From Leclercia adecarboxylata (GTDB lineage Bacteria; Pseudomonadota; Gammaproteobacteria; Enterobacterales; Enterobacteriaceae), in NCBI RefSeq assembly GCF_023639785.1, contig NZ_CP098325.1, forward strand, positions 3,224,001-3,288,000: a stretch of 64,000 bases of DNA. The letters run 5' to 3'. This document shows, one piece after another, positions 9,544-20,325 of this stretch (position 1 is its first letter; each line of letters begins with the position of its first letter). The notes under the pieces are model-generated. The model saw only the letters and a program-made list of their open reading frames with translations, was not told the DNA's origin and searched no databases. The position numbers and the translations under genes are program-made.

Positions 9544-10400
9544 TACGGATTCCGTTTGTATTTACTGAAGTCCGGCTGGCGTTTTTCGTTGAACGCGTTA
9601 CGCCCTTCCTGGCCCTCTTCGGTCATGTAGAACAGCATGGTGGCGTTGCCTGCCAGCTCCTGCAACCCGGCCTGACCGTCGCAGTCGGCGTTGAGGGCCG
9701 CCTTCAGGCAGCGCAGCGCCATTGGGCTGTTCTGCAGCATTTCGCGACACCAGCGAACGGTCTCTTTTTCGAGATCGGCAATAGGTACCACGGTGTTAAC
9801 CAGGCCCATATCCAGCGCTTCCTGGGCGTTGTACTGACGGCACAGGAACCAGATTTCACGCGCTTTTTTCTGACCGACGATGCGGGCCATGTAAGACGCG
9901 CCCCAGCCGCCGTCGAAGGAGCCGACTTTCGGACCGGTCTGGCCGAAGATGGCGTTCTCTGCGGCAATGGTCAGATCGCACATCATGTGCAGCACGTGGC
10001 CGCCGCCGATGGAGTAGCCTGCCACCATCGCGACAACCGGTTTCGGGCAGGTACGGATCTGACGCTGGAAATCAAGCACGTTCAGGTGATGGGTACCCGC
10101 ATCGTCCTGGTATCCGCCGTAGTCACCGCGTACTTTCTGATCGCCACCGGAGCAGAAAGCTTTTTCACCTTCCCCGGTAAGGACGATAACGCCGATGTTG
10201 TCGTCATAACGCGCATCCGCCAGGGCCTGAATCATCTCTTTGACGGTCAGCGGGCGAAATGCGTTGCGCACTTCCGGACGGTTAATGGTGATTTTGGCGA
10301 TCCCGTCAGTCGATTTATGGTAGCGAATGTCGGTATAGCCTTCGGAGCAGTCCTGCCATTCCACCGGGGCGTACAGCATGTTTTCATCAGGGTAGATCAT
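9543..10400 (-). CDS. menB: 1,4-Dihydroxy-2-naphthoyl-CoA synthase MenB
   Basis: A 285-aa crotonase-fold enzyme, the usual length, that closes the second ring of the naphthoquinone by Claisen condensation of o-succinylbenzoyl-CoA. It shows the family segments [18 protein letters not shown] and [10 protein letters not shown]. The start codon overlaps menH by four bases (ATGA) and the stop overlaps menC by one. Very highly conserved relative to E. coli by eye. Confidence 0.97.
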   Translation of the reverse strand: MIYPDENMLYAPVEWQDCSEGYTDIRYHKSTDGIAKITINRPEVRNAFRPLTVKEMIQALADARYDDNIGVIVLTGEGEKAFCSGGDQKVRGDYGGYQDDAGTHHLNVLDFQRQIRTCPKPVVAMVAGYSIGGGHVLHMMCDLTIAAENAIFGQTGPKVGSFDGGWGASYMARIVGQKKAREIWFLCRQYNAQEALDMGLVNTVVPIADLEKETVRWCREMLQNSPMALRCLKAALNADCDGQAGLQELAGNATMLFYMTEEGQEGRNAFNEKRQPDFSKYKRNP

Positions 10401-11173
10401 AGCGTGTCCTTTGTTGAAAGACGGAGTATCTGGGCCAGACGCTCAGCCACCGCAACGGGGTTTTCCCGGTGGGCGTTATGTCCGGCGTAAGGAATTTCAT
10501 ATTGGGTGACAGGAAGTTGCCGGGCAATGTCCCGAAACTTGTGGTCCTGCTCGCCATAGAGATAGAAAAAAGGGAGGGCGCTCTCAGCGAGCGCCGCCCG
10601 TAAATCGGGTTGTTCGGCAAGCGACGTCGCCTGCAGCATCGCGGCCAGGGTAATCCCCGTGTTGCGGCTACGCAGGTCGACCAGCTGCTCCCGTTGCGCC
10701 GGGCTTAGCGAGGCAAATACCGGCTGTTGATACCAGTCGGCAAATACTGTCGCTAAAGGCTCCTGGCGAAAACGTGCGGCCCACCGGGCATCGGAGGCGC
10801 GGCGGATTGCGCGCTCGCGTTCATCGCTCAACCCCGGATGCGCCCCCTCGACGATCAGCCCCTGCAACCCCCCGGGCCGCTGGCAGGCGTGATACAGCGC
10901 AATGCGGCCGCCGAGGGAGTACCCCACCAGCCAGTAGTTGAGTATGTTGTAACTAAATAGCGTGCGGTTCAGCAGGCGACTCACGTCATCGAAATCGTTC
11001 ACTCTGATGTGCGCCGATTCGCCGTGCCCCGGCAGGTCGAGATAGAGCCGGGGATAAGCCGCCAGATAGTCCCCCGGCAGCTGCCATTCGCGGCGATCGC
11101 CGGAAAAACCGTGCAGGAAAACCAGCCAGGGTTTATCCGCCTGCCCTTTTCGTTGCGTTCCCGCGAGGATCAC
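10397..11173 (-). CDS. menH: SHCHC synthase MenH
   Basis: A 258-aa alpha/beta hydrolase that eliminates pyruvate from SEPHCHC in menaquinone synthesis. The catalytic triad is visible: Ser86 in GYSLGG, Asp210 in YGEQDH and His232 in YAGHNAH. An HGFSG oxyanion segment lies at 21-25. The start codon is GTG, overlapping the TGA of menD (GTGA), which implies translational re-initiation after menD. Confidence 0.95.
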   Translation of the reverse strand: MILAGTQRKGQADKPWLVFLHGFSGDRREWQLPGDYLAAYPRLYLDLPGHGESAHIRVNDFDDVSRLLNRTLFSYNILNYWLVGYSLGGRIALYHACQRPGGLQGLIVEGAHPGLSDERERAIRRASDARWAARFRQEPLATVFADWYQQPVFASLSPAQREQLVDLRSRNTGITLAAMLQATSLAEQPDLRAALAESALPFFYLYGEQDHKFRDIARQLPVTQYEIPYAGHNAHRENPVAVAERLAQILRLSTKDTL

Positions 11174-12840
11174 AGGTGGCTAACCTGCGCCAGCAGATTT
11201 TGCAGCATCTGCGCGCCGTCGCTGTCGTTCACCACCACTTCAATAAGCGTGGCGCCGGGTTTACTCCACGCCGTGCTGAGCGCGCTTTCAAGCTCCGCCC
11301 AGCTTTCGGGGCGCTGATATCTGAGGCTGAACATCGCCGCGGCATGTTCAAACTGCACGTTTTGCGGCATCAGATAAAAGCGTTCCCGTTCGCTCTGCGG
11401 GGTTGGCAGCAGGGAGAAAATCTGCCCCCCGTTGTTGTTGATGACCATCAGCACAAAAGGTGCCGAGGCCTGACGCAGCAGCGCCAGCGCATTCAGGTCG
11501 TAGAGCGCCGAGAGATCGCCCACAATGGCCAGCGTGGAACGGGCGCTGGCGCGCTGAACCCCGGCGGCAGTGGAAATCAGCCCGTCAATGCCGCTGGCAC
11601 CACGGTTGCTGAACACCGGGTAGCCCGCCGGCAGGCGGGAGAAGGCGTCAATCAGGCGTACCACCAGGCTGTTCCCCACAAACAGCTGTCCCTGTTCGGG
11701 CAGATAGCGATGGATGCGGTGCGCCAGCTGCGCCTCGCCGAATGCTTCGCTGTGTTGCGCCGTCAGCGCCCAGGCCTGGCGAGAGAGCTCGGGAATTTCA
11801 GTTGCCCAGGGGGCGCGTTTTTCTGCCGGATGCAGTTCCAGCCACTCGCCCACGCGGGATACCAGCCGACGCCCGCGATGATGCGCGGGATCCAGCCGCC
11901 CTTCGTGAGGGTCCACCAGCCAGTACTCTTCCGGCGTGCAGGTAGCCTGCCACTGTAAAAGCCGCTTTCCCGTCAGGCTGCCGCCAAGCTGCACCACAAT
12001 TTGCGCCTGCTCCAGCTCGGTGACGGCCCGGGCGTTGCCGAGCCAGAGATCGGCGCACGGCAGCGGCTGCCCGGTCTGGGAGAGCACGTCGCCAATCAGC
12101 GGCCAGCCCAGCCGTTGCGCCCACTGTGCCACCAGTTTGCCTTCTTCGGCACTCATCCTGCCCGCGAGTACCACCCCGCGTTTCTGCCGCCAGAAGAACC
12201 AGTCACGCTGTTTTGGGCTTGATAGCGCCGCCGGTGCGCGCAGCCAGGGTTTATCGCTCTGCCACCAGTCGCCCAGCGCCTGCTGCCAGTCCAGATCGGT
12301 ATTATCCATTTCGCCATACAGGGGTTCGGCAAAGGGACAGTTAATGTGTAGCGCTCCCGCACGCAGCGCGCCCAGGGCGTTATCCACCGTCGAGACCAGC
12401 CAGCGGGCAGGAATATCCCGGGTCGGGCGCGGCAGGGACAGGGTTTGGGTCGGATGGGAGGCAAAAATACCCTGCTGGCGAATGGCCTGGTTTGCACCGC
12501 AGTCGATCAGCTCCGGGGGGCGATCCGCGGTCAGCAGGACCAGTTTTTCACCGGTCAGACCGGCCTCAATCAGCGCAGGATAGAGATTCGCCACGGCCGT
12601 ACCGGAGGTGACAATGACGGCTACCGGCGCATCGCTGGCTTTTGCCAGCCCCAGCGCCAGATGCCCCAGGCCGCGCTCATCAAAATGGGTATGATGAATA
12701 AAGGCCCGGTTTTCAGCAGCGGCCAGGGTCAACGGCGTTGAGCGCGAGCCGGGCGCTATGCAAACATGCCTGACGCCATGGCGGGTCAGGGCTTCGAGGA
12801 TCACCGCCGCCCAGCGTCGGTTAAATGAACTCACTGACAT
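11170..12840 (-). CDS. menD: SEPHCHC synthase MenD
   Basis: A 556-aa thiamine-diphosphate enzyme, the first committed step of menaquinone synthesis (isochorismate plus 2-oxoglutarate). The catalytic Glu55 lies in FDERGLGH, and the ThDP/Mg motif runs from [12 protein letters not shown] to NNN in the C-terminal domain. The ATG at 12840 is chosen over 12858 because it matches the family start MSVS-FNRRW. menF lies 88 bp upstream; that AT-rich gap could hold a separate menD promoter, but I cannot define one. Confidence 0.95.
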   Translation of the reverse strand: MSVSSFNRRWAAVILEALTRHGVRHVCIAPGSRSTPLTLAAAENRAFIHHTHFDERGLGHLALGLAKASDAPVAVIVTSGTAVANLYPALIEAGLTGEKLVLLTADRPPELIDCGANQAIRQQGIFASHPTQTLSLPRPTRDIPARWLVSTVDNALGALRAGALHINCPFAEPLYGEMDNTDLDWQQALGDWWQSDKPWLRAPAALSSPKQRDWFFWRQKRGVVLAGRMSAEEGKLVAQWAQRLGWPLIGDVLSQTGQPLPCADLWLGNARAVTELEQAQIVVQLGGSLTGKRLLQWQATCTPEEYWLVDPHEGRLDPAHHRGRRLVSRVGEWLELHPAEKRAPWATEIPELSRQAWALTAQHSEAFGEAQLAHRIHRYLPEQGQLFVGNSLVVRLIDAFSRLPAGYPVFSNRGASGIDGLISTAAGVQRASARSTLAIVGDLSALYDLNALALLRQASAPFVLMVINNNGGQIFSLLPTPQSERERFYLMPQNVQFEHAAAMFSLRYQRPESWAELESALSTAWSKPGATLIEVVVNDSDGAQMLQNLLAQVSHL

Positions 12841-12928
12841 GGAATTGTCCGGTATCAATATTGCGACGTAGTATAAATAATAGAGAAAGATGTAATTTTG
12901 ATATGAATCGGGAATGTACGACTCAGTA

Positions 12929-14224
12929 TTAATCCTTTAGGAGCAGAGAGCGCAGTCCGGCGGCTTTATTTTCAATCTCCTGCCACTCCTGTTCAGGGTC
13001 GGAACCGCTCACGATCCCTGCCCCGGCATACAGGCGCACGCTGTTTTCCTGCACCCTGGCCGAACGCAGCGCCACGCAGAACTCGCTTTGCGCTAACGAG
13101 AGATACCCGACAGAGCCGGCATACCACTCCCGGTCGAAGGGTTCATTGCGGGCGATAAACTCCCACGCCGCCTGGCGCGGCAGACCGGCAACCGCCGCAG
13201 TGGGTTGCAGGCGCATCAGGCACTGTTCATCGTCCGGGTGTTGCAGCGTCGTCCAGATGCAGCGGCGTAAATGCTGGACCTTACGTAAACGCACAATTTG
13301 CGGCGGGAGTACGTCGAGCACCCCGTTATCCCGCTGCAGGCGCTGACAGATATCCTCAACCACCAGCATGTTTTCACGCTGGTTTTTATCGTCTTTCATC
13401 AGCCAGTTACCCAGACTGGCGGCCCGGGCATCGTCAGGATGGCTGGCCACGGTACCGGCCAGCGCTTCGGTGCGCAGCTGCAAGCCGCGCCGCCGCCACA
13501 GGCGTTCCGGCGACGATCCGAGAAACGCATGGGTGGCATCGCTGCGCATCAGGAAGTGATAGCACTGAAAATTGACCTGTCGGCTGGCCGCCATCAGCGC
13601 GGCTGGGTTTACCGGCTGGTTAAACTGCAGATCCGTGGCCCGGGCCAGCACCACTTTATCGAACTCACCCCGGGCAATGGCGTCTGTCGCTGCGGTAATC
13701 AAGGCATGCCAGCCAGCCCGGTCAGGTAACTGGGCTTCGCTTACTACCGTCTGCGTCACCGGGGTCACCGGCTGGCTGTCCGCCAGGGAGCGGACAAACG
13801 CCAGCGTGCGTCGGGCCTCGTTTTTTAGCGAGGTTTCGCTCCAGAGCACCAGGCGCAACGTCGCGGTTCCCCCGGCGCGCTGCCACAGCAAACGGGGCAG
13901 GAACAGGCTGCCCTGTCCGGGATCGAACGCGTTAACGCCCACCACCCGAAGATCGGCAGCGTGTGGGTAGAGATGCAAAAATTGACGGGCAGCAGATAAG
14001 GAAGCGAAATGCTTTAACGCCCCCAGGGCGGCATACTCTTCATCGCCATTGCGCTGCTGCCAGTAGAACTGCGGCCAGGTTTGCTGGGCATTCAGCCAGC
14101 CAAGTGGGTCGAACGCATCATTAAGGGGAAAGGAGACATCAAGACAATGCAGGCCAGGCGCATCGGGAAACTCGGCGACTAATTGATGGCAAAGACCTTC
14201 CAGCGCGGTGGAAATCGAGTGCAC
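12929..14224 (-). CDS. menF: Isochorismate synthase MenF
   Basis: A 431-aa chorismate-utilising enzyme that makes isochorismate for menaquinone. Lys190 (in [10 protein letters not shown]) and Glu240 (in GSSPER) occupy the positions of the catalytic base and acid of E. coli MenF, and the typical C-terminal [16 protein letters not shown] block is present. The start is GTG, with GGGAGAA 8 nt upstream, and yields the same length as the E. coli protein. It heads the men cluster and has a clear TATAAT box just upstream. Confidence 0.95.
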   Translation of the reverse strand: MHSISTALEGLCHQLVAEFPDAPGLHCLDVSFPLNDAFDPLGWLNAQQTWPQFYWQQRNGDEEYAALGALKHFASLSAARQFLHLYPHAADLRVVGVNAFDPGQGSLFLPRLLWQRAGGTATLRLVLWSETSLKNEARRTLAFVRSLADSQPVTPVTQTVVSEAQLPDRAGWHALITAATDAIARGEFDKVVLARATDLQFNQPVNPAALMAASRQVNFQCYHFLMRSDATHAFLGSSPERLWRRRGLQLRTEALAGTVASHPDDARAASLGNWLMKDDKNQRENMLVVEDICQRLQRDNGVLDVLPPQIVRLRKVQHLRRCIWTTLQHPDDEQCLMRLQPTAAVAGLPRQAAWEFIARNEPFDREWYAGSVGYLSLAQSEFCVALRSARVQENSVRLYAGAGIVSGSDPEQEWQEIENKAAGLRSLLLKD

Positions 14225-14253
14225 GCGAACTTCTCCCAGCTCAAAAACCTCAC

Positions 14254-14289
14254 ATTATAAGGGGTACTTAAAAGAAAAAGCAGTACCCC
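14254..14289 (-). promoter_or_regulatory. menF -10 box with adjacent inverted repeat
   Basis: A consensus TATAAT (minus strand, 14259-14254) sits about 30 bp before the menF GTG. No good -35 is present. Directly upstream is an 8-bp inverted repeat GGGGTACT / AGTACCCC (14261-14268 and 14282-14289). It could be an operator or the 3' hairpin of elaB, since the loop is T-rich on the minus strand. Confidence 0.4.
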
Positions 14290-14323
14290 CGATTTGGCAG
14301 GGAGAAGCCTTGGTGCTGTGTCG

Positions 14324-14629
14324 TTAACGGCGGGCGAGCAGAATACCCAGTATCAGGCCAGCGGCGGCGCCGACGCCAATCCCCTGCCATGGTTTTTCAC
14401 GGACATAATCATCCGCACGGTAGACCGCTTTTTTGGCCTTGTAATAGTATTGATCGGACGCATGGCCCACGCGCGTTTTCACATCGTGCAGAGCCTGCTC
14501 AGCACGCGCTTTAAGCTCAACGTATTTCTGATCGGCCGGATCGCCGGAAGAGCGTAATACCTCCTCCAGGGTTTCACTCAGCAGAGTCAGATCGTCATCA
14601 ACATGGTTATCCGATGATTGATAAGACAT
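14324..14629 (-). CDS. elaB: ElaB, DUF883 inner-membrane-anchored protein
   Basis: A 101-aa protein of the ElaB/YgaM/YqjD family, whose members are tail-anchored in the inner membrane and can bind ribosomes in stationary phase. The N-terminal two thirds are charged and helical (LLSETLEEVLRSSGDPADQK). The last about 20 residues form a transmembrane anchor with glycine zipper ending in ARR. The ATG at 14629 with GGAGAA upstream is preferred to 14641 and gives the E. coli length. Confidence 0.94.
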   Translation of the reverse strand: MSYQSSDNHVDDDLTLLSETLEEVLRSSGDPADQKYVELKARAEQALHDVKTRVGHASDQYYYKAKKAVYRADDYVREKPWQGIGVGAAAGLILGILLARR

Positions 14630-14691
14630 AGTGTTCTCCATGTGGTTGCATCAGTTCGATAACTATAGACAATGCCTGCCAATTCCGCCTG

Positions 14692-15153
14692 TTACGCTTG
14701 CTGTGCCTCTTTCGCCATCCCGATGTGTGGTATGCCGTCTTCATCGTAAACGTCGGTCACAGGGGAAAAGCCAAAATGGCCATAAAACGACTGCAGATGC
14801 GCCTGTGCCCCGAGGTATAACGCCTTGTTCGGCCAGTTGTTTTCGCATGAGCGAAGCGTTTGCTCCATCAGCGTGTAGCCCAGCTTTTCGCCCCGCGCCT
14901 GAGGGCTGATGATGACGCGGCCTATCACCACGGGAGAAAAATCGTCGTCGCTTTTCAGAATCCTCGCATACGCTACCAGCCGGTTATCTTTCCAGCCGAG
15001 GATGTGGCGGTTCTCCCCCACCAGATCGTCGCCGTCAATGTCCTGATAGGGGCAGGATTGTTCAACAACAAACACCTCGCAGCGCAGTTGAAGTAGGGCG
15101 TAAAGCGCAGGAACGGTCAGCTCGCTATGGTGCAGATCTTGCCACTGGATCAT
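14692..15153 (-). CDS. elaA: GNAT-family acetyltransferase ElaA
   Basis: A 153-aa GNAT fold protein of the ElaA family. The N-terminal block LRCEVFVVEQSCPYQDIDG and the acetyl-CoA loop region PQARGEKLGYTLM are visible. Substrate unknown. It is transcribed toward elaB with a 62-bp gap and away from rnz. Confidence 0.93.
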   Translation of the reverse strand: MIQWQDLHHSELTVPALYALLQLRCEVFVVEQSCPYQDIDGDDLVGENRHILGWKDNRLVAYARILKSDDDFSPVVIGRVIISPQARGEKLGYTLMEQTLRSCENNWPNKALYLGAQAHLQSFYGHFGFSPVTDVYDEDGIPHIGMAKEAQQA

Positions 15154-15226
15154 TGAGATCTCCTTATCGTATGGGTAGCCGTTATACTAATGACTTTTCG
15201 TCCCCGGCGCAGAGGCTTAGTACATT

Positions 15227-16144
15227 ATGGAGCTGCTTTTTTTAGGAACATCCGCTGGCGTGCCGACCCGTACGCGCAACGTCACATCCATCCTGCTGGA
15301 TTTGCAGCACCCTACCCGCAGCGAATTGTGGATGTTCGACTGCGGCGAAGGCACGCAGCATCAGCTGCTCCACACCGCGGCGCATCCCGGCAAGCTGAAC
15401 AGAATATTTATTACCCACCTGCATGGTGACCACCTTTTTGGCCTGCCGGGGCTGCTGTGCAGCCGCTCAATGGCGGGCAATATTCACCCGCTGACCATTT
15501 ATGGCCCGCCCGGCATCAGGGAGTTCGTCGAAACCAGCCTGCGGATCAGCGGCTCGTGGACGGATTATCCTCTCGAGATTATTGAGATCCAACCGGGGAT
15601 CGTATTCAGGGATGATGCGTACACCGTGACCGCCGCGGCGCTCAATCATCCCGTAGAGTGTTACGGCTTTCGCATTGAGGAGTGCGATAAACCGGGCGCG
15701 CTGGACGGCGCAGCGCTCGTGGCTGCCGGCGTGCCCTTCGGCCCCCTGTTCCAGCAGCTGAAACGCGGTGAAAGCGTGACGCTGACGGATGGCAGGACGA
15801 TCAACGGCGCCGACTATCTCTCCCCGCCCCGCCCGGGTAAAAAACTGGCTATCTTTGGCGATACCGCCCCCTGCGACAATGCCTTTGCCCTGGCAAACGG
15901 CGTTGATCTGCTGGTGCATGAGGCCACGCTTGAGAGCGCAATGGAGGAGAAGGCCAACAGCCGCGGCCACAGCTCGACGCGTCAGGCGGCCACGCTTGCC
16001 CGTGACGCGCAGGTAAAAAAACTGATCGTTACCCACGTCAGCTCCCGCTATGACGCCGAAGGCTGCGCCATGCTGCTGGCCGAGTGCCGGAACCTGTTTG
16101 CCGGGACGCAGCTTGCAGAAGATTTTGCTACCGTGCGCGTTTAA
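15227..16144 (+). CDS. rnz: Ribonuclease Z / BN (ElaC)
   Basis: A 305-aa metallo-beta-lactamase-fold nuclease that processes tRNA 3' ends. The Zn-binding motif HLHGDH lies at 64-69, further ligands appear in IFGDTAP and in IVTHVSSRY near the C-terminus, and the N-terminal [10 protein letters not shown] is typical. Its start is 73 bp from the divergent elaA. The ribosome binding site (AGAGG about 11 nt upstream) is somewhat distant. Confidence 0.95.
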   Translation: MELLFLGTSAGVPTRTRNVTSILLDLQHPTRSELWMFDCGEGTQHQLLHTAAHPGKLNRIFITHLHGDHLFGLPGLLCSRSMAGNIHPLTIYGPPGIREFVETSLRISGSWTDYPLEIIEIQPGIVFRDDAYTVTAAALNHPVECYGFRIEECDKPGALDGAALVAAGVPFGPLFQQLKRGESVTLTDGRTINGADYLSPPRPGKKLAIFGDTAPCDNAFALANGVDLLVHEATLESAMEEKANSRGHSSTRQAATLARDAQVKKLIVTHVSSRYDAEGCAMLLAECRNLFAGTQLAEDFATVRV

Positions 16145-16147
16145 TGC

Positions 16148-16174
16148 TCTGGTTTTCCCCGAAACTGCCGATAA
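16148..16174 (+). promoter_or_regulatory. Flagellar sigma-28 (FliA) promoter of cheV
   Basis: A perfect -10 GCCGATAA (16167-16174) is preceded, after exactly 11 bp, by TCTGGTTT (16148-16155). The latter keeps the GTTT half of the TAAAGTTT -35 consensus. It lies 37 bp upstream of the cheV ATG and directly after the rnz stop codon. This is the class 3 flagellar promoter pattern. Confidence 0.78.
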
Positions 16175-16210
16175 CCCTGTCAGGCAGGTATTTTTCACTT
16201 AGGGGCAAAC

Positions 16211-17215
16211 ATGGATAATTTCCAGAAAGACATTGATGACAGGGCTAATCTGACCCTGTCGAACCGTTTTGAGCTGCTGCTGTTCCGTCTGGGCACCTCG
16301 TTGAATGAAAACAAATCTGAGCTGTTCGGCATCAACGTCTTTAAGCTTCGCGAGATTGTGCCCATGCCAGCATTCACCAAACCGGCGGGGATGAAGTCGC
16401 CGCTGATGGGCATGGTCAATATTCGCGATCAGGTGATCCCGGTTATCGATCTGGCCGCTGTGGCAGGCTGCAAGCCAACCACGGGGCTTAATATTCTGCT
16501 GATCACCGAGTATGCCCGTAGCGTCCAGGCTTTTGCCGTGGAGTCAGTCGAGAACATTATGCGACTGGACTGGAAGCAGGTGCACGCGGCGGAAACCGCC
16601 GTCAGTGGACGCTATATCACCAGTATTGCCTGCCTGGATGAGAAGACCGATACCAACGATCTGGCGATGGTGCTGGACGTGGAGCAGATCCTGTATGACA
16701 TCACACCGGCCAACCACGACCTGCATGCGACCGATCTGAAAACCACCAAATTCAATATCAAGCCAGGTGCGGTGGCGATTGTGGCGGAAGACTCGAAAGT
16801 GGCGCGCTCAATGCTGGAGAAAGGCTTGCAGGCAATGCAAATCCCGGCGCTGATGCACATCACCGGTAAAGAGGCGTGGGAGAAGATTGGCGTCCTGTCT
16901 GCCCAGGCGCAGGCGGAAGGCGTGCCGATCACCGATAAGATTGCGCTGGTGCTCACCGACCTCGAGATGCCGGAGATGGATGGCTTTACCCTGACCCGCA
17001 AGATTAAAACCGACGCTCTCCTGAAGGACATACCGGTGGTGATCCACTCCTCGCTTTCTGGCAACGCCAACGAAGATCATATCCGCAAGGTAAAAGCCGA
17101 CGGCTACGTGGCGAAGTTCGAGCTGAACGAGCTGTCGTCGGTGATTGAAGAGGTCCTGGAGCGGGCGGCGAAGAAAATCGACGGGCCGTTGATCAGCAGG
17201 AAGCAGCTGGCCTGA
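16211..17215 (+). CDS. cheV: Chemotaxis coupling protein CheV
   Basis: A 334-aa protein with a CheW-like domain (about 15-165), which links receptors to CheA, and a C-terminal receiver domain (about 185-315). Phospho-acceptor Asp250 lies in LTDLEMPEMDG, with acidic residues E193/D194 and Lys302. The ATG follows AGGGG at 6 nt. The gene stands alone between rnz and nuoN, far from the main che/fla genes, and has its own sigma-28 promoter. Salmonella has cheV at the same locus; E. coli K-12 lacks it. Confidence 0.96.
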   Translation: MDNFQKDIDDRANLTLSNRFELLLFRLGTSLNENKSELFGINVFKLREIVPMPAFTKPAGMKSPLMGMVNIRDQVIPVIDLAAVAGCKPTTGLNILLITEYARSVQAFAVESVENIMRLDWKQVHAAETAVSGRYITSIACLDEKTDTNDLAMVLDVEQILYDITPANHDLHATDLKTTKFNIKPGAVAIVAEDSKVARSMLEKGLQAMQIPALMHITGKEAWEKIGVLSAQAQAEGVPITDKIALVLTDLEMPEMDGFTLTRKIKTDALLKDIPVVIHSSLSGNANEDHIRKVKADGYVAKFELNELSSVIEEVLERAAKKIDGPLISRKQLA

Positions 17216-17228
17216 TTTGCCCTGTTTT

Positions 17229-17260
17229 GCCGGGTGGCGCTACGCTTACCCGGCCTACAA
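17229..17260. repeat. REP-type palindromic element
   Basis: GCCGGGTGGCGC, then TACGCTT, then ACCCGGCC forms the imperfect palindrome typical of enterobacterial REP (PU) elements. It sits between convergent cheV and nuoN. Confidence 0.7.
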
Positions 17261-17280
17261 AACCCGCGCCGCCGGGCAAT

Positions 17281-17306
17281 AAAAAACCCGCCGAAGCGGG
17301 TTTTTT
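17281..17306. terminator. Bidirectional terminator between cheV and nuoN
   Basis: A symmetric AAAAAACCCGC - CGAA - GCGGGTTTTTT hairpin has a tetraloop and T-runs on both strands. It lies 4 bp beyond the nuoN stop codon and 65 bp beyond cheV. It should end both transcripts. Confidence 0.9.
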
Positions 17307-17310
17307 GTTT

Positions 17311-18768
17311 TTACATTAATGGCATCGCTCGCTGCACGATATCAATCAGCGGCTGCGGATAGATACCGAAGATCAGTACCAGCAGCGCGGAGATTAGCAC
17401 CACAATACCGCCAGCGCTGTACTGCCAGTTGCCTGGCGCATCGCGGTTGAGCTGCGAAGGCGCGCTCAGGTACAGGCTTACGGCAACGCGCAGGTAGTAG
17501 TAAAGACCAATCGCGGAGCCAATAACGACACCCGCCGTCAGCCACCACAGACCCGCCTGCACACCCACTGCCAGCACGTAGAACTTACCGATAAAGCCCA
17601 GGGTCATCGGGATACCCGCCAGAGAGAGCATCATCACCGTCATTACCGCAGAGAGGATCGGACGGTGCCAGAACAGGCCACGGTAGGAGAACAGCGAGTC
17701 GGCATCCGGGCCACGGTACGGGCTGGACATCAGGCTCACCACGCCGAACGCGCCGAGGCTGCTGAACAGGTAGCCTGCCAGGTAGACACCGACGGTTTCC
17801 ATGGACATCTGACCGCTCTGCAGCGCAATCAGCGCCACCAGCAGATAGCCCAGATGGGAGATAGACGAGTAGCCCAGCAGACGCTTGATGTTGGTCTGGC
17901 TCAGCGCCATCAGGTTACCGAAGATGATGGACACGAAGGCGATAATGCCCAGCACCACGCGCACCGCTTCACTCTCACCTACCGGTGCGTAGAGGAACAG
18001 ACGCATCACCACGCCGAAGATAGCGATTTTGCTCGCCGTCGCCAGGAAGGTGGATACCGGCGCCGGCGCACCCTGGTAAACGTCTGGCGTCCACAGGTGG
18101 AACGGAACCAGAGAGAGTTTAAAGCCGAGGCCAACAATCATCATGCCCAGACCCGCCAGCAGCAGCGGCTCATGCAGCATGCCGTCGCCGAGGCTCTTGC
18201 CAAGCCCTTCGAAAGAGAGGTTACCGGACTGAGCATAGATCAGCGCAATACCAAACAGCAGGAAGGACGAAGCAGCAGCAGACAGGATCGTATACTTGAT
18301 ACTCGCTTCCAGAGAGCGCTTCTGGCGGAAGGCGTAACCAATCAGGCCGAACAGCGGCAGAGAGATCAGCTCAATACCGAGGAACAGCGCCGCCAGATGG
18401 TTGGCATTGGCCAGCAGAATACCGCCCAGGGCGGCAATCAGAACCAGCAGGTAAAACTCTTCTTTGTTATCGTTGTAGCCTTCCAGCCACGGGTAAGCAA
18501 AGGTACAGGTCGCCAGGCTGGCTAACAGCACCAGCCCGGTGTACAGCATGGCGAAGCCGTCAACGCGCATCAATGGCGTGACGTCCATCGCCCCCGCCTG
18601 GCCAACAAACCAGAGGGAGACTAACGCAGCGTTCAGACCCAGAACCGCCAGCGTGGCATTCAGGAAGTGATTGCGTCGCCACGCAATGGAGAGCATCACA
18701 ACCACCACCGTCAATCCGACGATCAGCAGCGGTAGCAGCGCAATCAGTTGTTGTGGAGTTATTGTCAT
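17311..18768 (-). CDS. nuoN: NADH-quinone oxidoreductase subunit N
   Basis: A 485-aa antiporter-like membrane subunit of complex I, with about 14 helices, in the proton-pumping arm. It shows the family segments around [15 protein letters not shown] and [16 protein letters not shown]. It is the last gene of the operon, 6 bp after nuoM and directly before a strong terminator. Length is identical to E. coli. Confidence 0.98.
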   Translation of the reverse strand: MTITPQQLIALLPLLIVGLTVVVVMLSIAWRRNHFLNATLAVLGLNAALVSLWFVGQAGAMDVTPLMRVDGFAMLYTGLVLLASLATCTFAYPWLEGYNDNKEEFYLLVLIAALGGILLANANHLAALFLGIELISLPLFGLIGYAFRQKRSLEASIKYTILSAAASSFLLFGIALIYAQSGNLSFEGLGKSLGDGMLHEPLLLAGLGMMIVGLGFKLSLVPFHLWTPDVYQGAPAPVSTFLATASKIAIFGVVMRLFLYAPVGESEAVRVVLGIIAFVSIIFGNLMALSQTNIKRLLGYSSISHLGYLLVALIALQSGQMSMETVGVYLAGYLFSSLGAFGVVSLMSSPYRGPDADSLFSYRGLFWHRPILSAVMTVMMLSLAGIPMTLGFIGKFYVLAVGVQAGLWWLTAGVVIGSAIGLYYYLRVAVSLYLSAPSQLNRDAPGNWQYSAGGIVVLISALLVLIFGIYPQPLIDIVQRAMPLM

Positions 18769-18774
18769 GGCGAT

Positions 18775-20304
18775 TTACGGCCTTGTAGTAGAAGCAGAAT
18801 TAACAAACCACTGCTGGATGTTACCCATCGCGGAGTGCGAGGTATCCAGAATCGGCTGAGGGAAGAAGCCCAGCAGCACCAGCAGTACGACCAGCAGCAG
18901 GATGATGAACAGCTCGCGCAGCGACATCCCCGGCAGTTCTTTAGCAGCGATTTCACTCTTCGCCTTACCGAAGTAAGCGCGGTGCAGCATCGCCAGCGAG
19001 TAAACCGAAGCGAACACCAGACCGAAGGTAGAAATGACGGTGATCACCGGCACCACTTTGAAGCTGCCGAACAGGATCATGAATTCGCCGACGAAGTTAC
19101 CGGTACCCGGCATCCCCAGCGTCGCCACCGCGAAGAACATCGACAGGGCTGGCAGCCACTTAATTTTGCTCCACAGGCCACCCATCTGACGCATGTCGCG
19201 GGTGTGCAGACGTTCATACAGCTGGCCGCACAGGATGAAGAGACCGGCTGCGGACAGACCGTGAGCAATCATCTGAATAACCGCGCCCTGGTACGCCAGC
19301 TGGCTGCCGGTGTAGATCGCAATCAGCACGAAGCCCATGTGGGAAACGGAGGTATAGGCAATCAGACGTTTGATGTCGTACTGCGTGAAGGCCATCCAGG
19401 CACCGTAGAAGATACCGATCACACCGAGCCACATGGCAATCGGCGCAAACTCTGCGGAAGCATTCGGGAACAGCGGCAGCGCGAAACGCAGCAGGCCGTA
19501 GGCCGCGGTTTTCAGCAAGATGCCTGCCAGGTCAACGGAACCCGCCGTTGGTGCCTGAGAGTGCGCATCCGGCAGCCAGCCGTGCAGCGGAACCACCGGC
19601 ATTTTCACCGCAAACGCAATGAAGAAGCCCAGCATCAGCAGGTATTCAACGCCGTGGGACATTGGCGTCTTCAGCAGATCCTGATAGTTGAAGGTCCAGA
19701 CGCCGGTCGCGTCGTAGTGCACAAACACCAGCGCCAGGATGGCAATCAGCATCACCAGACCACTCGCCTGGGTATAGATGAAGAACTTGGTAGCCGCCGT
19801 GATACGCGTTTTACCGTCGGACGCCTTATGGCCCCACAGCGCGATCAGGAAGTACATCGGCACCAGCATCATCTCCCAGAAGAAGAAGAACAGGAACATG
19901 TCGATGGCAAGGAACACGCCGATAACGCCGCCCAGGATCCACATCAGGTTCAGGTGGAAGAAGCCCTGGTATTTTTCGATTTCTCGCCAGGAGCACAGCA
20001 CCGCCAGAACGCCGAGCAGACCGGTCAGCACCACCATCAGCAGCGACAGACCATCAATCGCCAGATGGATCGTAATACCGAAGCGTGGGATCCACGGCAG
20101 AATGAATTCAGACTGCCACTGCGGGATACCCGCAGACTGGGTGAGTGAATAGCCGCCCTGCAACCAGAGTTGCAGGCCAAGCGCGAGCGTCAATCCCATG
20201 GTGATCAGCGCAATCCAGCGCGGCATCTTCACGCCAAAGCGTTCGGTCTGCCAGCACAGGAACCCACCGATAAAGGGAATTAATATTAGCCAGGGTAGTA
20301 ACAT
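18775..20304 (-). CDS. nuoM: NADH-quinone oxidoreductase subunit M
   Basis: A 509-aa antiporter-like subunit of complex I with about 14 helices. The conserved pump glutamate lies in FFFFWEMMLVPMY, and the VPLHGWLPDAHSQAPTAGS block is present. Two ATGs are available. The upstream one (20316) sits immediately after AAGGA with no spacer, so the second (20304), matching the known E. coli start, is preferred, although its spacing is long. Confidence 0.97.
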   Translation of the reverse strand: MLLPWLILIPFIGGFLCWQTERFGVKMPRWIALITMGLTLALGLQLWLQGGYSLTQSAGIPQWQSEFILPWIPRFGITIHLAIDGLSLLMVVLTGLLGVLAVLCSWREIEKYQGFFHLNLMWILGGVIGVFLAIDMFLFFFFWEMMLVPMYFLIALWGHKASDGKTRITAATKFFIYTQASGLVMLIAILALVFVHYDATGVWTFNYQDLLKTPMSHGVEYLLMLGFFIAFAVKMPVVPLHGWLPDAHSQAPTAGSVDLAGILLKTAAYGLLRFALPLFPNASAEFAPIAMWLGVIGIFYGAWMAFTQYDIKRLIAYTSVSHMGFVLIAIYTGSQLAYQGAVIQMIAHGLSAAGLFILCGQLYERLHTRDMRQMGGLWSKIKWLPALSMFFAVATLGMPGTGNFVGEFMILFGSFKVVPVITVISTFGLVFASVYSLAMLHRAYFGKAKSEIAAKELPGMSLRELFIILLLVVLLVLLGFFPQPILDTSHSAMGNIQQWFVNSASTTRP

Positions 20305-20325
20305 GGCGATTTGCATTCCTTTTTA

